DNA from: Streptococcus saliviloxodontae | Lineage (GTDB): Bacteria; Bacillota; Bacilli; Lactobacillales; Streptococcaceae | Direction: 5' to 3' | Length of the DNA: 34,020 nt | Assembly: GCF_016908655.1 (NCBI RefSeq) | Contig: NZ_JAFBEI010000027.1 | Location: forward strand, 1-34,020 | Shown: piece after piece, positions 16,833 to 25,811 of the stretch | How the letters are laid out: every line of letters starts with the position of its first letter | Numbering within the stretch: position 1 is the stretch's first letter | Notes under the pieces: model-generated | Databases searched by the model: none | Told to the model about the DNA's origin: nothing | What the model saw: only the letters and a program-made list of their open reading frames with translations | Program-made: the position numbers and the translations under genes

Positions 16833-19800
16833 ATGTCAGAACTTTTCAAGAAATTGATGGATCAGATTGATATGCCGCTTGAGGTTAAGGCTTCAAGTGT
16901 TTTTTCGTCTGGGGATATTATCGAGGTTAAGGTTCATTCGGTCAGTCGTCACTGGGAGTTTCATTTTGCCTTTCCTGAGATTCTGCCGATTGCGCATTAT
17001 CGTCTCTTGCAGTCTCGTTTGATGGCTGCTTTTGAGGCGGCTGAGATTAAGGCGACCTTTGACATTAAGGCAGAGCAGATTGATTTTTCTGATGAGCTGA
17101 TTGGGGCTTACTATAAGGAAGCTTTTGAGCAACCGACTTGTAACAGCGCTAGCTTCAGGTCTTCTTTTGCCAATCTCAAAGTCTCTTACAGAGATGGCAA
17201 ATTGATCATTGAAGCGCCAGCTTTTGTCAATAACGACCACTTTAGAACTAATCATCTGCCAAATCTGGCTCGTCAGTTTGAGCTCTTTGGCTTTGGTAAG
17301 GTCTCGGTGGATATGGTGTCTGATGAGGTCATGACCCAGCAGTTGCAGGAGGACTTTGTCTCTAGTCGTGAGGCTTTGGTGGAAAAAGCGGTGCAGGAAA
17401 ATCTGGAGGCGGTCAAATCTTTGGAGGCTTCTATGCCACCTCAGGAGGAGGCCGCGTCCAAGCCACAATTCGATTTCAAAGAGCGTGCAGCTCAGCGTCA
17501 GGCTGGTTTTGAAAAAGCAGAAATCACACCGATGATTGAGATTGAGACCGAGGAGAATCGTATTGTCTTTGAAGGTCTGGTTTTTGATGTGGAGAAGAAA
17601 ACGACCAGAACAGGTCGCCACATCATCAATTTCAAGATGACAGACTACACGTCCAGCTTTGCCATGCAGAAGTGGGCTAAGGACGATGATGAGCTCAAGA
17701 AATTTGACATGATCGCTAAAGGGAATTGGCTCCGTGTGCAAGGTAATATCGAGAACAACCAGTTCACTCGTAGCTTGACCATGAATGTCCAGCAGGTCAA
17801 AGAAATCGTCCACAACCCACGCAAGGATTTGATGCCTGAGGGTCAAAAGCGTGTGGAACTACATGCCCACACCAATATGTCCACCATGGATGCGCTACCG
17901 ACGGTTGAGGACTTGATTGACAAGGCAGCCAAGTGGGGACACAAGGCGATTGCCATTACAGACCATGCTAATGTGCAGAGTTTCCCACACGGTTATCACA
18001 AGGCTCGCAAGGCTGGTATCAAGGCCATTTTTGGCTTGGAGGCCAATATCGTTGAGGACTCGGTGCCGATTACTTATAACGAAGTGTCTATGGATATTCG
18101 AGAGGCGACCTATGTGGTCTTTGACGTGGAGACGACAGGTCTTTCTGCGGTCAATAATGACCTGATTCAGATTGCGGCCTCTAAGATGTATAAGGGTAAT
18201 ATCATCGAGCAGTTTGATGAGTTTATCGATCCAGGTCATCCGCTGTCAGCCTTCACGACGGAGTTGACTGGGATTACGGACAATCACGTCAAGGGCTCTA
18301 AGCCCCTCAAGCAGGTCTTGGAAGAGTTTCAAGCTTTCTGTCAGAACACGGTCTTGGTTGCCCACAATGCCACCTTTGACGTTGGCTTTATGAATGCCAA
18401 CTACGAGCGTCATGGACTGCCCCGCATTACGCAACCAGTCGTTGATACCTTGGAGTATGCCCGCAATCTCTATCCTGAGTACAAGCGTCATGGTTTGGGA
18501 CCTTTGACCAAGCGTTTCCAAGTGGCGCTTGAGCACCACCACATGGCCAATTACGATGCCGAGGCGACAGGTCGTCTGCTCTTTATCTTCATCAAGGAGA
18601 CAGTGGAAGAAAGAGGCATTACCGACCTCGCCAAGCTCAATACCGACCTTGTCTCAGAGGATTCTTACAAGAAGGCACGTGTCAAACATGCAACTATTTA
18701 TGTGCAAAATCAGACAGGTCTGAAAAACATTTTTAAGCTCGTTAGTTACTCCAATGTCAAATACTTTGAAGGAGTGGCTCGTATTCCAAGGACCGTCTTG
18801 GATGCTCACCGAGAGGGTCTGTTGTTAGGGACTGCCTGCTCAGAGGGTGAGGTTTTTGATGCTGTGCTGTCAGCTGGTGTGGATGCAGCAGTTGAGGCGG
18901 CTAAATATTACGACTTTATCGAGGTCATGCCACCAGCTATCTATGCGCCCCTAATTGCGCGTGAGCTAATCAAGGATGAGGCTGGTATTCAGCAGGTTAT
19001 CCGTGATTTGATTGAAGTAGGACGTCGTCTGGATAAGCCTGTCATGGCGACTGGAAATGTTCATTATCTAGAGCCAGAAGATGAGATTTACCGTGAGATT
19101 ATCGTGCGTAGTCTAGGGCAAGGTGCCATGATTAACCGTACGATCGGTCGTGGGGAAAATGCTCAGCCTGCACCTTTGCCAAAGGCTCACTTCCGTACCA
19201 CCAACGAAATGCTGGACGAGTTTGCCTTTTTGGGTGAGGACTTGGCCTATGAGATTGTCGTGACCAATACCAATGCCTTTGCGGACCGTATCGAGGACGT
19301 CGAGGTGGTCAAGGGTGACCTCTACACGCCATTTATCGATAAGGCAGAAGAAACCGTCGCTGAGTTGACCTATCAAAAAGCCTTTGAACTCTACGGTAAT
19401 CCACTTCCAGATATTATTGACCTTCGTATCGAAAAGGAATTGACTTCTATCTTGGGGAATGGCTTTGCCGTGATCTACCTGGCGTCGCAGATGTTGGTTA
19501 ATCGCTCCAATGAGCGTGGCTATCTGGTGGGGTCGCGTGGCTCTGTTGGCTCTTCTTTCGTAGCGACCATGATCGGGATTACAGAGGTTAATCCCATGCC
19601 ACCGCACTACCTCTGTCCAAACTGCCAACACTCAGAATTCATTACAGATGGCTCTTATGGTTCAGGTTATGATTTACCAAATAAGGACTGCCCAGAGTGT
19701 GGCACGCTCTATCGTAAGGACGGTCAGGATATTCCTTTCGAAACCTTCCTTGGTTTTGATGGGGACAAGGTTCCCGATATTGATTTGAACTTTTCAGGGG

Positions 19801-21230
19801 ATGATCAACCGTCTGCCCACTTGGATGTTCGTGATATTTTTGGTGAAGATTATGCCTTTCGTGCGGGAACAGTAGGAACGGTGGCTGATAAGACTGCATA
19901 CGGTTTTGTCAAAGGTTACGAGCGTGACTATGGCAAATTCTACCGAGAAGCCGAGGTTGACCGTCTAGCTATGGGAGCAGCAGGTGTGAAGCGAAATACA
20001 GGTCAGCACCCAGGGGGGATTGTTGTTATTCCTAACTACATGGACGTCTATGACTTCACGCCAGTTCAGTTCCCAGCTGATGATGTGACAGCTGCTTGGA
20101 AGACCACTCACTTTAACTTCCACGATATTGATGAGAACGTCCTCAAGCTCGATATTCTGGGGCATGATGATCCGACCATGATTCGTAAGTTGCAGGATTT
20201 GTCTGGTATTGATCCCAAAGAGATTTTAGCAGACGATCCTGGTGTTATGGCACTCTTTTCAGGGACTGAGATTTTGGGTGTAACCCCTGAGCAGATTGGA
20301 ACTTCGACAGGTATGTTGGGAATCCCAGAGTTTGGGACAAACTTCGTACGTGGCATGGTGGATGAAACCCATCCAACCACCTTTGCAGAGCTCTTACAAT
20401 TATCAGGACTATCGCACGGTACCGACGTTTGGTTAGGAAATGCCCAGGACTTAATCAAGGATGGAACAGCGACGCTGAAAACCGTTATCGGCTGTCGTGA
20501 CGACATCATGGTTTACCTCATGCACGCAGGTCTTGAGCCTAAGATGGCATTTACCATCATGGAGCGTGTGCGTAAAGGCTTGTGGCTAAAAATCTCAGAA
20601 GACGAGCGTAATGGCTACATTCAAGCTATGCGTGACAATAATGTGCCAGACTGGTACATCGAGTCCTGTGGAAAAATCAAGTACATGTTCCCTAAAGCCC
20701 ATGCGGCAGCCTATGTTCTTATGGCGCTTAGGGTAGCTTACTTTAAGGTGCATCATCCGATTTACTACTACTGTGCTTATTTCTCTATTCGTGCCAAGGC
20801 TTTCGAGCTACGTACCATGAGTGCAGGTCTTGATGCTGTCAAGGCTAGGATGCAAGACATTACAGATAAAAAGCATCGTAACGAAGCTAGCAACGTCGAA
20901 AACGACCTCTTTACCACACTGGAAATTGTCAATGAAATGCTTGAGCGCGGCTTCAAGTTTGGGAAGCTAGACCTTTACCGCTCAGATGCTACGGAGTTTA
21001 TCATTGATGGTGATACCCTCATTCCACCATTTATTGCCCTTGAGGGACTTGGTGAGAACGTTGCTAAACAAGTCGTTTCAGCACGAGCCGAAGGTGAATT
21101 CTTATCCAAAACAGAACTCCGCAAACGAGGAGGGCTTTCACAAACCCTAGTTGAAAAAATGGACGACATGGGCATCCTCGGCAATATGCCAGAAGATAAC
21201 CAACTCAGCCTCTTTGATGATTTCTTTTAA
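16833..21230 (+). CDS. polC: DNA polymerase III PolC (Gram-positive replicative polymerase)
   Basis: This 1465-residue enzyme is full length for PolC. The order is an N-terminal domain, an OB domain (about 240-330), a PHP domain starting [14 protein letters not shown] (about 341), an inserted DnaQ-type proofreading exonuclease with FDVETTGL (D431, E433), the rest of PHP, a polymerase core with a four-cysteine zinc site (CPNCQ and CPECG), and catalytic aspartates D982/D984 in [12 protein letters not shown]. The C-terminus ends in a clamp-binding-like [12 protein letters not shown] 16833 follows TTAGGAG; the frame is open slightly upstream, but those codons lie in the last hairpin tail. It replicates the chromosome with DnaN and the clamp loader. 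It is flanked by hairpin elements on both sides. Confidence 0.97.
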   Translation: MSELFKKLMDQIDMPLEVKASSVFSSGDIIEVKVHSVSRHWEFHFAFPEILPIAHYRLLQSRLMAAFEAAEIKATFDIKAEQIDFSDELIGAYYKEAFEQPTCNSASFRSSFANLKVSYRDGKLIIEAPAFVNNDHFRTNHLPNLARQFELFGFGKVSVDMVSDEVMTQQLQEDFVSSREALVEKAVQENLEAVKSLEASMPPQEEAASKPQFDFKERAAQRQAGFEKAEITPMIEIETEENRIVFEGLVFDVEKKTTRTGRHIINFKMTDYTSSFAMQKWAKDDDELKKFDMIAKGNWLRVQGNIENNQFTRSLTMNVQQVKEIVHNPRKDLMPEGQKRVELHAHTNMSTMDALPTVEDLIDKAAKWGHKAIAITDHANVQSFPHGYHKARKAGIKAIFGLEANIVEDSVPITYNEVSMDIREATYVVFDVETTGLSAVNNDLIQIAASKMYKGNIIEQFDEFIDPGHPLSAFTTELTGITDNHVKGSKPLKQVLEEFQAFCQNTVLVAHNATFDVGFMNANYERHGLPRITQPVVDTLEYARNLYPEYKRHGLGPLTKRFQVALEHHHMANYDAEATGRLLFIFIKETVEERGITDLAKLNTDLVSEDSYKKARVKHATIYVQNQTGLKNIFKLVSYSNVKYFEGVARIPRTVLDAHREGLLLGTACSEGEVFDAVLSAGVDAAVEAAKYYDFIEVMPPAIYAPLIARELIKDEAGIQQVIRDLIEVGRRLDKPVMATGNVHYLEPEDEIYREIIVRSLGQGAMINRTIGRGENAQPAPLPKAHFRTTNEMLDEFAFLGEDLAYEIVVTNTNAFADRIEDVEVVKGDLYTPFIDKAEETVAELTYQKAFELYGNPLPDIIDLRIEKELTSILGNGFAVIYLASQMLVNRSNERGYLVGSRGSVGSSFVATMIGITEVNPMPPHYLCPNCQHSEFITDGSYGSGYDLPNKDCPECGTLYRKDGQDIPFETFLGFDGDKVPDIDLNFSGDDQPSAHLDVRDIFGEDYAFRAGTVGTVADKTAYGFVKGYERDYGKFYREAEVDRLAMGAAGVKRNTGQHPGGIVVIPNYMDVYDFTPVQFPADDVTAAWKTTHFNFHDIDENVLKLDILGHDDPTMIRKLQDLSGIDPKEILADDPGVMALFSGTEILGVTPEQIGTSTGMLGIPEFGTNFVRGMVDETHPTTFAELLQLSGLSHGTDVWLGNAQDLIKDGTATLKTVIGCRDDIMVYLMHAGLEPKMAFTIMERVRKGLWLKISEDERNGYIQAMRDNNVPDWYIESCGKIKYMFPKAHAAAYVLMALRVAYFKVHHPIYYYCAYFSIRAKAFELRTMSAGLDAVKARMQDITDKKHRNEASNVENDLFTTLEIVNEMLERGFKFGKLDLYRSDATEFIIDGDTLIPPFIALEGLGENVAKQVVSARAEGEFLSKTELRKRGGLSQTLVEKMDDMGILGNMPEDNQLSLFDDFF

Positions 21231-21243
21231 AACATGATACCAA

Positions 21244-21330
21244 GCCCGTAGAACACAAAGCAAAAATAGGAAACTGACGCTGTGTTGCAAGACACTAGGA
21301 AGTTTATCTTTTTTGCACAGTGTTCAGGGC
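21244..21330 (-). repeat. Inverted single copy of the hairpin element after polC
   Basis: Read on the minus strand this 87-base unit is identical to array unit 2 (16264-16350) except for two bases, one in the apical loop and one in the apical stem. It keeps the same flanks (GTATC and TTTGAACAC on one side, GGTATCATG on the other). The stem change gives a C-A mismatch in the minus-strand RNA but a U-G pair in the plus-strand RNA (GTGTT with GACAC), so pairing is kept in a polC transcript. Confidence 0.85.
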
Positions 21331-21351
21331 GTGTTCAAATAAAAACGATAC

Positions 21352-21376
21352 AAAACCAGCCAAGCGGCTGGTTTTT
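21352..21376 (+). terminator. Rho-independent terminator of polC
   Basis: AACCAGCC and GGCTGGTT pair around AAGC, followed by five T. The T run overlaps the -35 of the next gene, so termination and initiation are packed together. Confidence 0.8.
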
Positions 21377-21403
21377 GACGTTTATACTAATTAGTGATAA
21401 AAT
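21375..21403 (+). promoter_or_regulatory. marR promoter with operator in the spacer
   Basis: TTGACG (21375-21380) and TAAAAT (21398-21403) are spaced by 17 bases. The palindrome ACTAATTAGT at 21386-21395 fills the spacer. The same ten bases recur twice before the FMN reductase gene, which points to one regulator, most simply the MarR protein encoded here acting on itself. Confidence 0.75.
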
Positions 21404-21440
21404 AGACCTATCAAGATGATATCTGTAGAAAGGAGAATTT

Positions 21441-21881
21441 ATGGGAGAAGAATTAGATAAAGACTTGGCAATCAAATCAATGGTTGTCATGCGTAAGGCG
21501 TTTCGTACCATTGATACTTATGTCTCTGAGTCTTACAAGTTTGATGATCTGACACCGACGCAGTTTGGTGTTCTAGATGTCCTCTATGCCAAAGGAACGA
21601 TGAAAATCGGTGCTTTGATTGATAGTATGTTAGCAACTTCTGGCAATATGACAGTCGTTATCAAAAATATGGAGAAAAAGGGCTGGGTTACCAGAACGAC
21701 CTGTCCTAGTGATAAACGCTCTTATCTGGTTGCCCTAACTGACGAGGGGCGTCGCATTATTGAGCATAACCTACCTATTCATCAGCAGAAAGTGAGAGAG
21801 GCTTTCTCTGTTTTGACGGAAGAAGAACAGTCTCAGTTAATTGACTTACTCAAGAAATTTAAGGCAGTAGAGAAAAAATAA
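21441..21881 (+). CDS. MarR-family transcriptional regulator
   Basis: This 146-residue winged-helix repressor has recognition helix and wing in LATSGNMTVVIKNMEKKGWVTRTTCPSDKRSYLVALTDEGR; helices at both ends form the dimer interface. It starts after AAAGGAGAA. Cys occurs once at the wing (TTCPSDKR), a possible redox-sensitive position, but that is inference. Operator copies lie in its own promoter and before the downstream flavin reductase, so it probably represses both and releases on oxidative or electrophilic stress, as many MarR-reductase pairs do. Confidence 0.85.
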   Translation: MGEELDKDLAIKSMVVMRKAFRTIDTYVSESYKFDDLTPTQFGVLDVLYAKGTMKIGALIDSMLATSGNMTVVIKNMEKKGWVTRTTCPSDKRSYLVALTDEGRRIIEHNLPIHQQKVREAFSVLTEEEQSQLIDLLKKFKAVEKK

Positions 21882-21900
21882 CGTTGTCATTGATGTGAAT

Positions 21901-22068
21901 ATGTTTAAATCATTACTTGCTGAAACTGAAGCAAAACTGCTTGAGGATAAAGCAATTGTCTCCTATCTTGATTGGAAAGATGTGCCAGACTTTTCACAGG
22001 ATTTGGAAGTAGAAACACCAGTAGCTGTTGCCTCAGTTCGTAAAGCAGTACTTGCCGCTATCAACTAA
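21901..22068 (+). pseudogene. Internally deleted copy of the NAD(P)H-dependent FMN reductase
   Basis: This 55-codon frame encodes AKLLEDK, SYLDWKDVPDFSQDLE and VASVRKAVLA, closely matching residues about 46-85 of the intact reductase downstream, and then jumps straight to the final residues AAIN and stop. The FMN-binding N-terminus and the whole middle and C-terminal core are absent. It looks like a tandem duplicate that lost about 100 codons between two similar GCAGTACTTGC/CTTGC-type sequences. No ribosome site precedes the ATG, so it is probably not translated. Confidence 0.75.
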
Positions 22069-22134
22069 GCCTTTAAATCTCGCCCTCAGGTGAGATTTTT
22101 CTATTGATAGAAGAACAGTTTTGAAAAAAATATA

Positions 22135-22227
22135 ACTAATTAGTAAAAAAATAAGCAAAAGACTTTACAAAATGAAAAACAGAGGTTATAATCTACTACA
22201 TAGTAATAAAAGTTACTAATTAGTAAC
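22135..22227 (+). promoter_or_regulatory. FMN reductase promoter with two MarR-type operators
   Basis: TTTACA (22164-22169) and TATAAT (22187-22192) are spaced by 17 bases. ACTAATTAGT occurs at 22135-22144 and again at 22215-22224, where it is the centre of the perfect 16-bp palindrome GTTACTAATTAGTAAC (22212-22227). One operator is upstream of the promoter and one downstream of the start point, a layout suited to looping or double blocking. Confidence 0.75.
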
Positions 22228-22242
22228 GAAAAGGAGCCCGAG

Positions 22243-22842
22243 ATGTCAATCTTAGACACTTTTAAATCAATTTTTGGAAAAAAAGAGGAAAAACCAATGA
22301 AAAACATTTTATTTGTCGTCGGATCACTTCGTCAAGGATCATTCAACCACCAACAAGCTGAAAACGCAGCAAAACTTCTTGAAGGTAAAGCAAACGTAAC
22401 TTACCTTGATTGGACAGATGTTCCAGTCTTTTCACAAGACTTAGAAGGTCAAACGCCAGCAGCGGTTGCTTCAGCTCGTGAAGCCGTACTTGCAGCAGAT
22501 GCCATTTGGTTCTTCTCACCAGTTTACAACTTCGCTATTCCAGGTTCAGTGAAGAACTTGATTGACTGGCTCAGCCGTGCCCTTGACTTGTCTGACACAA
22601 CTGGTGCTTCAGCTCTTCAAGACAAGGTGACAACTGTCTCACTCGTTGCCAATGGTGGTCACGAACAAGCTGCTGACCAATACCGTGCCTTGTTGCCATT
22701 CGTTCGTACACAATTTGTTGACGAATTGACATTTGCACGTGTTAACGATTCAGCTTGGGCTGATGGTAAATTTGTGGCAGATGAAGCTACTCTTGCTCAA
22801 TTGGAAAAACAAGCAGAAGCTCTTCTTGCAGCAATCAACTAA
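22243..22842 (+). CDS. NAD(P)H-dependent FMN reductase family protein
   Basis: This 199-residue flavodoxin-fold protein has the FMN phosphate loop GSLRQGSFNHQ, the flavin-contacting FFSPVYNFAIPGSVKNLIDWLSR, and a late VANGGHEQAADQYR segment. These enzymes reduce FMN or quinones and azo compounds with NAD(P)H. An 18-residue extension precedes the usual MKNILFVVG start, but the strong AAAAGGAG before ATG 22243 supports the longer form. It lies under a promoter with two MarR-type operators, and an inactive relative lies just upstream, so the MarR gene, remnant and reductase are one small locus. Confidence 0.85.
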   Translation: MSILDTFKSIFGKKEEKPMKNILFVVGSLRQGSFNHQQAENAAKLLEGKANVTYLDWTDVPVFSQDLEGQTPAAVASAREAVLAADAIWFFSPVYNFAIPGSVKNLIDWLSRALDLSDTTGASALQDKVTTVSLVANGGHEQAADQYRALLPFVRTQFVDELTFARVNDSAWADGKFVADEATLAQLEKQAEALLAAIN

Positions 22843-22950
22843 TAGTTAAAAACAAATCAAAACTTGACGCCATTTGAGAAAGACATGATATCTCTGATAA
22901 ATGCCATCCTGAATGACGTGTGGAATAGTGTAAACATAAGGAGAAATAAT

Positions 22951-23163
22951 ATGTTAGATATTCACTATATTGTTAACCAAAGCGAAAAATCAATCAGCTT
23001 TAATTCAGTAGATGATTTCGTCATGCAGCAAAATCGAGAAGTTCCAACACTTCAGGATTTCGTCATTGTATCATCTGTTACATTAGACGGCACTGAATTG
23101 CCAGAATTTAGTGGCAAACGTCTTGATACCGTTTATAATTACTTTTCTCAAAACAATAACTAA
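22951..23163 (+). CDS. Small uncharacterised protein, possibly DUF4649
   Basis: This 70-residue acidic soluble protein is MLDIHYIVNQSEKSISFNSVDD onwards. The frame is open back to 22864, but ATAAGGAGAAATAAT directly before ATG 22951 marks that as the start. The pattern of short beta strands with SFNSVDDFV and a C-terminal LDTVYNYF resembles the streptococcal DUF4649 group; that match is from memory and not certain. Its function is unknown. A terminator follows at 23256. Confidence 0.65.
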   Translation: MLDIHYIVNQSEKSISFNSVDDFVMQQNREVPTLQDFVIVSSVTLDGTELPEFSGKRLDTVYNYFSQNNN

Positions 23164-23492
23164 ACCATTCTGTTTAGACTTGGTAGGCTATGGGAAAATG
23201 AGAAAGTGGGATAGTAAAATCATCGCTGCTTCTCAAAACTAAAAAGACAGTCAACAAGAAAGCTCGGTATTTTAGCCTGGGGCTTTCTTTTTTGCATTTT
23301 TGAAAAAATTGTGAAAGATTGGTATTTTTTTCACAAACTTTAAGAGAATTTACTGATAATCAAAAAAATAAAGTTGCCTAAAGGCTAGAAATACGATAAA
23401 GAAAGCATTTTCAAAAATACAGACAAATATGTTGTACTTTGTGAAAATTTACAATATGATAGTAGTGTAGAAAATTATTTTCGGAGGAAAGT
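23164..23492 (+). promoter_or_regulatory. Intergenic region with pdhA promoter and Rex-like repeats
   Basis: After the terminator at 23256-23293, the pdhA promoter is TTGTAC (23432-23437), 17 bases, TATGAT (23455-23460). The spacer contains TTGTGAAAATTTACAA (23439-23454), an imperfect palindrome resembling a Rex operator but with a shorter centre. A second pair of half-sites, TTGTGAAA (23309-23316) and TTTCACAA (23329-23336), lies upstream with a longer spacing. Redox control by Rex is plausible but unproven. Confidence 0.5.
23256..23293 (+). terminator. Rho-independent terminator before pdhA
   Basis: AAGAAAGC pairs with GCTTTCTT, extended inward by G-C pairs, followed by a T run. It ends the FMN reductase and small-protein transcript. 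Confidence 0.8.
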
Positions 23493-24461
23493 ATGGTTAA
23501 CATTACTAAAGAACAACACTTGGATATGTTCCTCAAAATGCAACAAATCCGTGATGTTGATATGAAACTTAACAAACTTGTTCGTCGTGGCTTTGTTCAA
23601 GGGATGACACACTTCTCAGTTGGGGAAGAGGCAGCTTCAGTTGGTGCCATCCAACTCTTGACTGACCAAGATATTATCTTCTCAAACCACCGTGGTCACG
23701 GTCAAACCATCGCTAAAGGCATCTCTATTCCAGGAATGTTTGCAGAGCTTGCAGGTAAAGCGACTGGTACCTCAAAAGGTCGTGGTGGTTCTATGCACTT
23801 GGCTAACCTTGAAAAAGGAAACTACGGAACAAACGGTATCGTAGGTGGTGGTTATGCCTTGGCTGTTGGTGCTGCTTTGACACAACAGTATGAAGGAACT
23901 GACAATATCGTTATTGCCTTCTCAGGTGATTCAGCGACCAACGAAGGTTCATTCCATGAATCAGTGAACTTGGCTGCTGTTTGGAACTTGCCAGTGATTT
24001 TCTTCATCATCAACAACCGTTATGGTATCTCAACAGACATCAGCTACTCGACTAAGATTCCTCACCTTTATACACGTGCAGATGCTTATGGTATTCCAGG
24101 TCACTATGTTGAAGATGGTAATGATGTGCTTGCTGTTTATGAAAAAATGGCTGAAGTTATCGACTATGTTCGTTCAGGAAAAGGCCCTGCTATCGTTGAA
24201 GTTGAGTCATACCGTTGGTTTGGACACTCAACAGCTGATGCAGGTGTTTACCGTACAAAAGAAGAAGTGGACGCTTGGAAAGCTAAAGATCCACTTAAAA
24301 AATACCGTGCTTACTTGACAGAAGAAGGCATCGCAACAGATGAAGAGCTTGATGCTATTGCGGCACAAGTGGCACAAGAAGTGGAAGAGGGCGTTAAATT
24401 TGCAGAAGAAAGCCCATTCCCAGACTTGTCAGTTGCCTACGAAGACGTTTACGTGGACTAA
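23493..24461 (+). CDS. pdhA: Pyruvate (acetoin-type) dehydrogenase E1 alpha subunit
   Basis: This 322-residue thiamine-diphosphate subunit has the HRGHG loop (SNHRGHGQTIAKG), the glycine-rich GTSKGRGGSMH, and the cofactor motif from SGDSATNEGSF to INNRYGIST. The canonical GDG is GDS here, which I believe is usual in streptococci. It decarboxylates pyruvate with PdhB and passes the acetyl group to PdhC. It starts after CGGAGGAAAGT, the one pdh gene with a normally placed ribosome site. It resembles acetoin dehydrogenase E1, so annotations may use aco names; the complete four-gene set favours pyruvate dehydrogenase. Confidence 0.92.
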   Translation: MVNITKEQHLDMFLKMQQIRDVDMKLNKLVRRGFVQGMTHFSVGEEAASVGAIQLLTDQDIIFSNHRGHGQTIAKGISIPGMFAELAGKATGTSKGRGGSMHLANLEKGNYGTNGIVGGGYALAVGAALTQQYEGTDNIVIAFSGDSATNEGSFHESVNLAAVWNLPVIFFIINNRYGISTDISYSTKIPHLYTRADAYGIPGHYVEDGNDVLAVYEKMAEVIDYVRSGKGPAIVEVESYRWFGHSTADAGVYRTKEEVDAWKAKDPLKKYRAYLTEEGIATDEELDAIAAQVAQEVEEGVKFAEESPFPDLSVAYEDVYVD

Positions 24462-24516
24462 GCCAAAGGGCAAATCGTTCAGTCTATTACTTGAAACTAA
24501 ATCTAAAGAATAAAAT

Positions 24517-24655
24517 GAAAGGAAGAGAACGAAAATCGTGACATTTGAACACGAACGAAATGCTTGGAATTTAGATAGACCGACTAGTGTGCAAGGCACT
24601 CTGCGTCGGTCTCCTAAAATTCAGTCGCATTTTGGCGTTCTTTGTATCATAAATT
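24517..24655 (+). promoter_or_regulatory. pdhB leader: ribosome site separated from the start by a hairpin
   Basis: GAAAGGAAGAG (24517-24527) is a good ribosome site but lies about 130 bases before the pdhB ATG. Between them are TTTGAACAC, the hairpin unit and the tail TTTGTATCATAAATT, which touches the ATG and has no ribosome site. GAACG occurs at 24527 and 24553, and either copy can close the hairpin with CGTTC (24636-24640). Closure at 24527 would place the ribosome site about 18 bases from the ATG in the folded RNA. Confidence 0.6.
24553..24640 (+). repeat. Hairpin element before pdhB
   Basis: This is a unit of the polC-array family with entirely different stems. Pairs are GAACG/CGTTC, AATG/CATT, a GAATTTAG strand with CTAAAATTC, AGACCGA/TCGGTCT and apical AGTG/CACT. 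The left flank TTTGAACAC and the right tail TTTGTATCATAAATT are the same as in the array. Confidence 0.82.
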
Positions 24656-25651
24656 ATGTCAGAAACTAAAGTGATGGCTTTGCGTGAGGCGATTAATCTT
24701 GCACAAAGCGAAGAAATGCGTAAAGACGAGAAAGTCTTCTTGATGGGTGAGGATGTCGGTATCTACGGTGGTGACTTCGGTACTTCTGTTGGGATGCTTG
24801 CAGAGTTTGGCGAAAAACGTGTGCGTGACACGCCTATCTCAGAAGCTGCTATTGCAGGTGCTGCCGTTGGTGCTGCCCAGACAGGTCTTCGTCCAATCGT
24901 TGACTTGACTTTCATGGACTTCATCACCATTGCTATGGACGCTATCGTTAACCAAGCTGCTAAAACAAACTACATGTTTGGTGGAGGCTTGAAAACACCT
25001 GTAACCTTCCGTGTGGCTTCTGGTTCAGGTATCGGTTCAGCAGCCCAACACTCTCAATCTCTTGAAGCATGGGTTGCCCACATTCCAGGTCTTAAGGTGG
25101 TAGCTCCAGGTACTGTCAATGATGCCAAAGGTCTGTTGAAATCATCAATCCGTGATAACAACCCTGTTATCTTCCTTGAACCAAAAGCCCTCTACGGTAA
25201 AAAAGAAGAGGTTAATCAAGACCCTGATTTCTACATTCCACTTGGAAAAGGTGAGATCAAACGTGAAGGTACTGATGTGACTATCGTTTCTTACGGACGT
25301 ATGCTTGAGCGTGTTCTTAAAGCAGCTGAAGAAGTTGCGGCTGAAGGTATCAGCGTTGAGGTGGTTGACCCACGTACCTTGGTACCTCTTGATAAAGACC
25401 TCATCATTGATTCTGTTAAGAAAACAGGTAAGGTTATCCTTGTCAACGATGCTTATAAGACTGGTGGCTTCATTGGAGAAATCGCGTCAATCATTACAGA
25501 AAGCGAAGCCTTTGACTACCTTGATGCGCCAGTGATCCGTATCGCATCTGATGATGTGCCAGTTCCTTATGCTAATGTTCTTGAAAATGCTGTCTTGCCA
25601 TCTGTAGAGAAAATCAAGGCTGCTATTTACAAACAAGTCAATAAAGGCTAA
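24656..25651 (+). CDS. pdhB: Pyruvate (acetoin-type) dehydrogenase E1 beta subunit
   Basis: This 331-residue partner of PdhA opens MSETKVMALREAINLAQSEEMRKDEKVFLMGEDVG-like in the expected way, with GEDVGIYGGDFGTS and later VVDPRTLVPLDKD and KTGKVILVNDAYKTGGFIGE. The E1 tetramer catalyses the thiamine-dependent step at the PdhA-PdhB interface. The start is fixed by homology to E1 beta N-termini, although no ribosome site is adjacent; the nearest good one is on the far side of a hairpin element. Confidence 0.93.
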   Translation: MSETKVMALREAINLAQSEEMRKDEKVFLMGEDVGIYGGDFGTSVGMLAEFGEKRVRDTPISEAAIAGAAVGAAQTGLRPIVDLTFMDFITIAMDAIVNQAAKTNYMFGGGLKTPVTFRVASGSGIGSAAQHSQSLEAWVAHIPGLKVVAPGTVNDAKGLLKSSIRDNNPVIFLEPKALYGKKEEVNQDPDFYIPLGKGEIKREGTDVTIVSYGRMLERVLKAAEEVAAEGISVEVVDPRTLVPLDKDLIIDSVKKTGKVILVNDAYKTGGFIGEIASIITESEAFDYLDAPVIRIASDDVPVPYANVLENAVLPSVEKIKAAIYKQVNKG

Positions 25652-25715
25652 TAATAGATGATTCAGCTAGGTCGTAGGTCTAGCTTTGTCGTCGTATTGA
25701 TGCAAGGAATTTTTT

Positions 25716-25811
25716 AGAAAGGGATAGAACCGTGTTTCCTAGAGGGACACAGTTAAAACAGTTGACTGCTGACGTCAAGAAAGCTGTTTTAAGGTTCTTT
25801 ATATCATAACT
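25716..25811 (+). promoter_or_regulatory. pdhC leader: ribosome site, hairpin, then start
   Basis: AGAAAGGGA (25716-25724) is directly followed by the hairpin 25726-25798, then TTATATCATAACT and the pdhC ATG at 25812. If the hairpin forms, the ribosome site is about 15 bases from the ATG; without it the distance is near 90 bases. Confidence 0.6.
25726..25798 (+). repeat. Hairpin element before pdhC (two-branch form)
   Basis: Closing stem AGAACC/GGTTCT encloses a short GTGT/ACAC hairpin (25732-25750) and a longer TTAAAACAG/CTGTTTTAA stem with an inner TTGAC/GTCAA. It ends in a TATATCATAACT tail like other members but lacks the A-rich AAAAAGAT and CCTATTTT strands, so it is a diverged relative. 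Confidence 0.65.

Noticed and set aside
22864..22950. N-terminal extension of the small protein before pdhA
   Set aside because: The ribosome site AAGGAG lies inside the extension, directly before ATG 22951.
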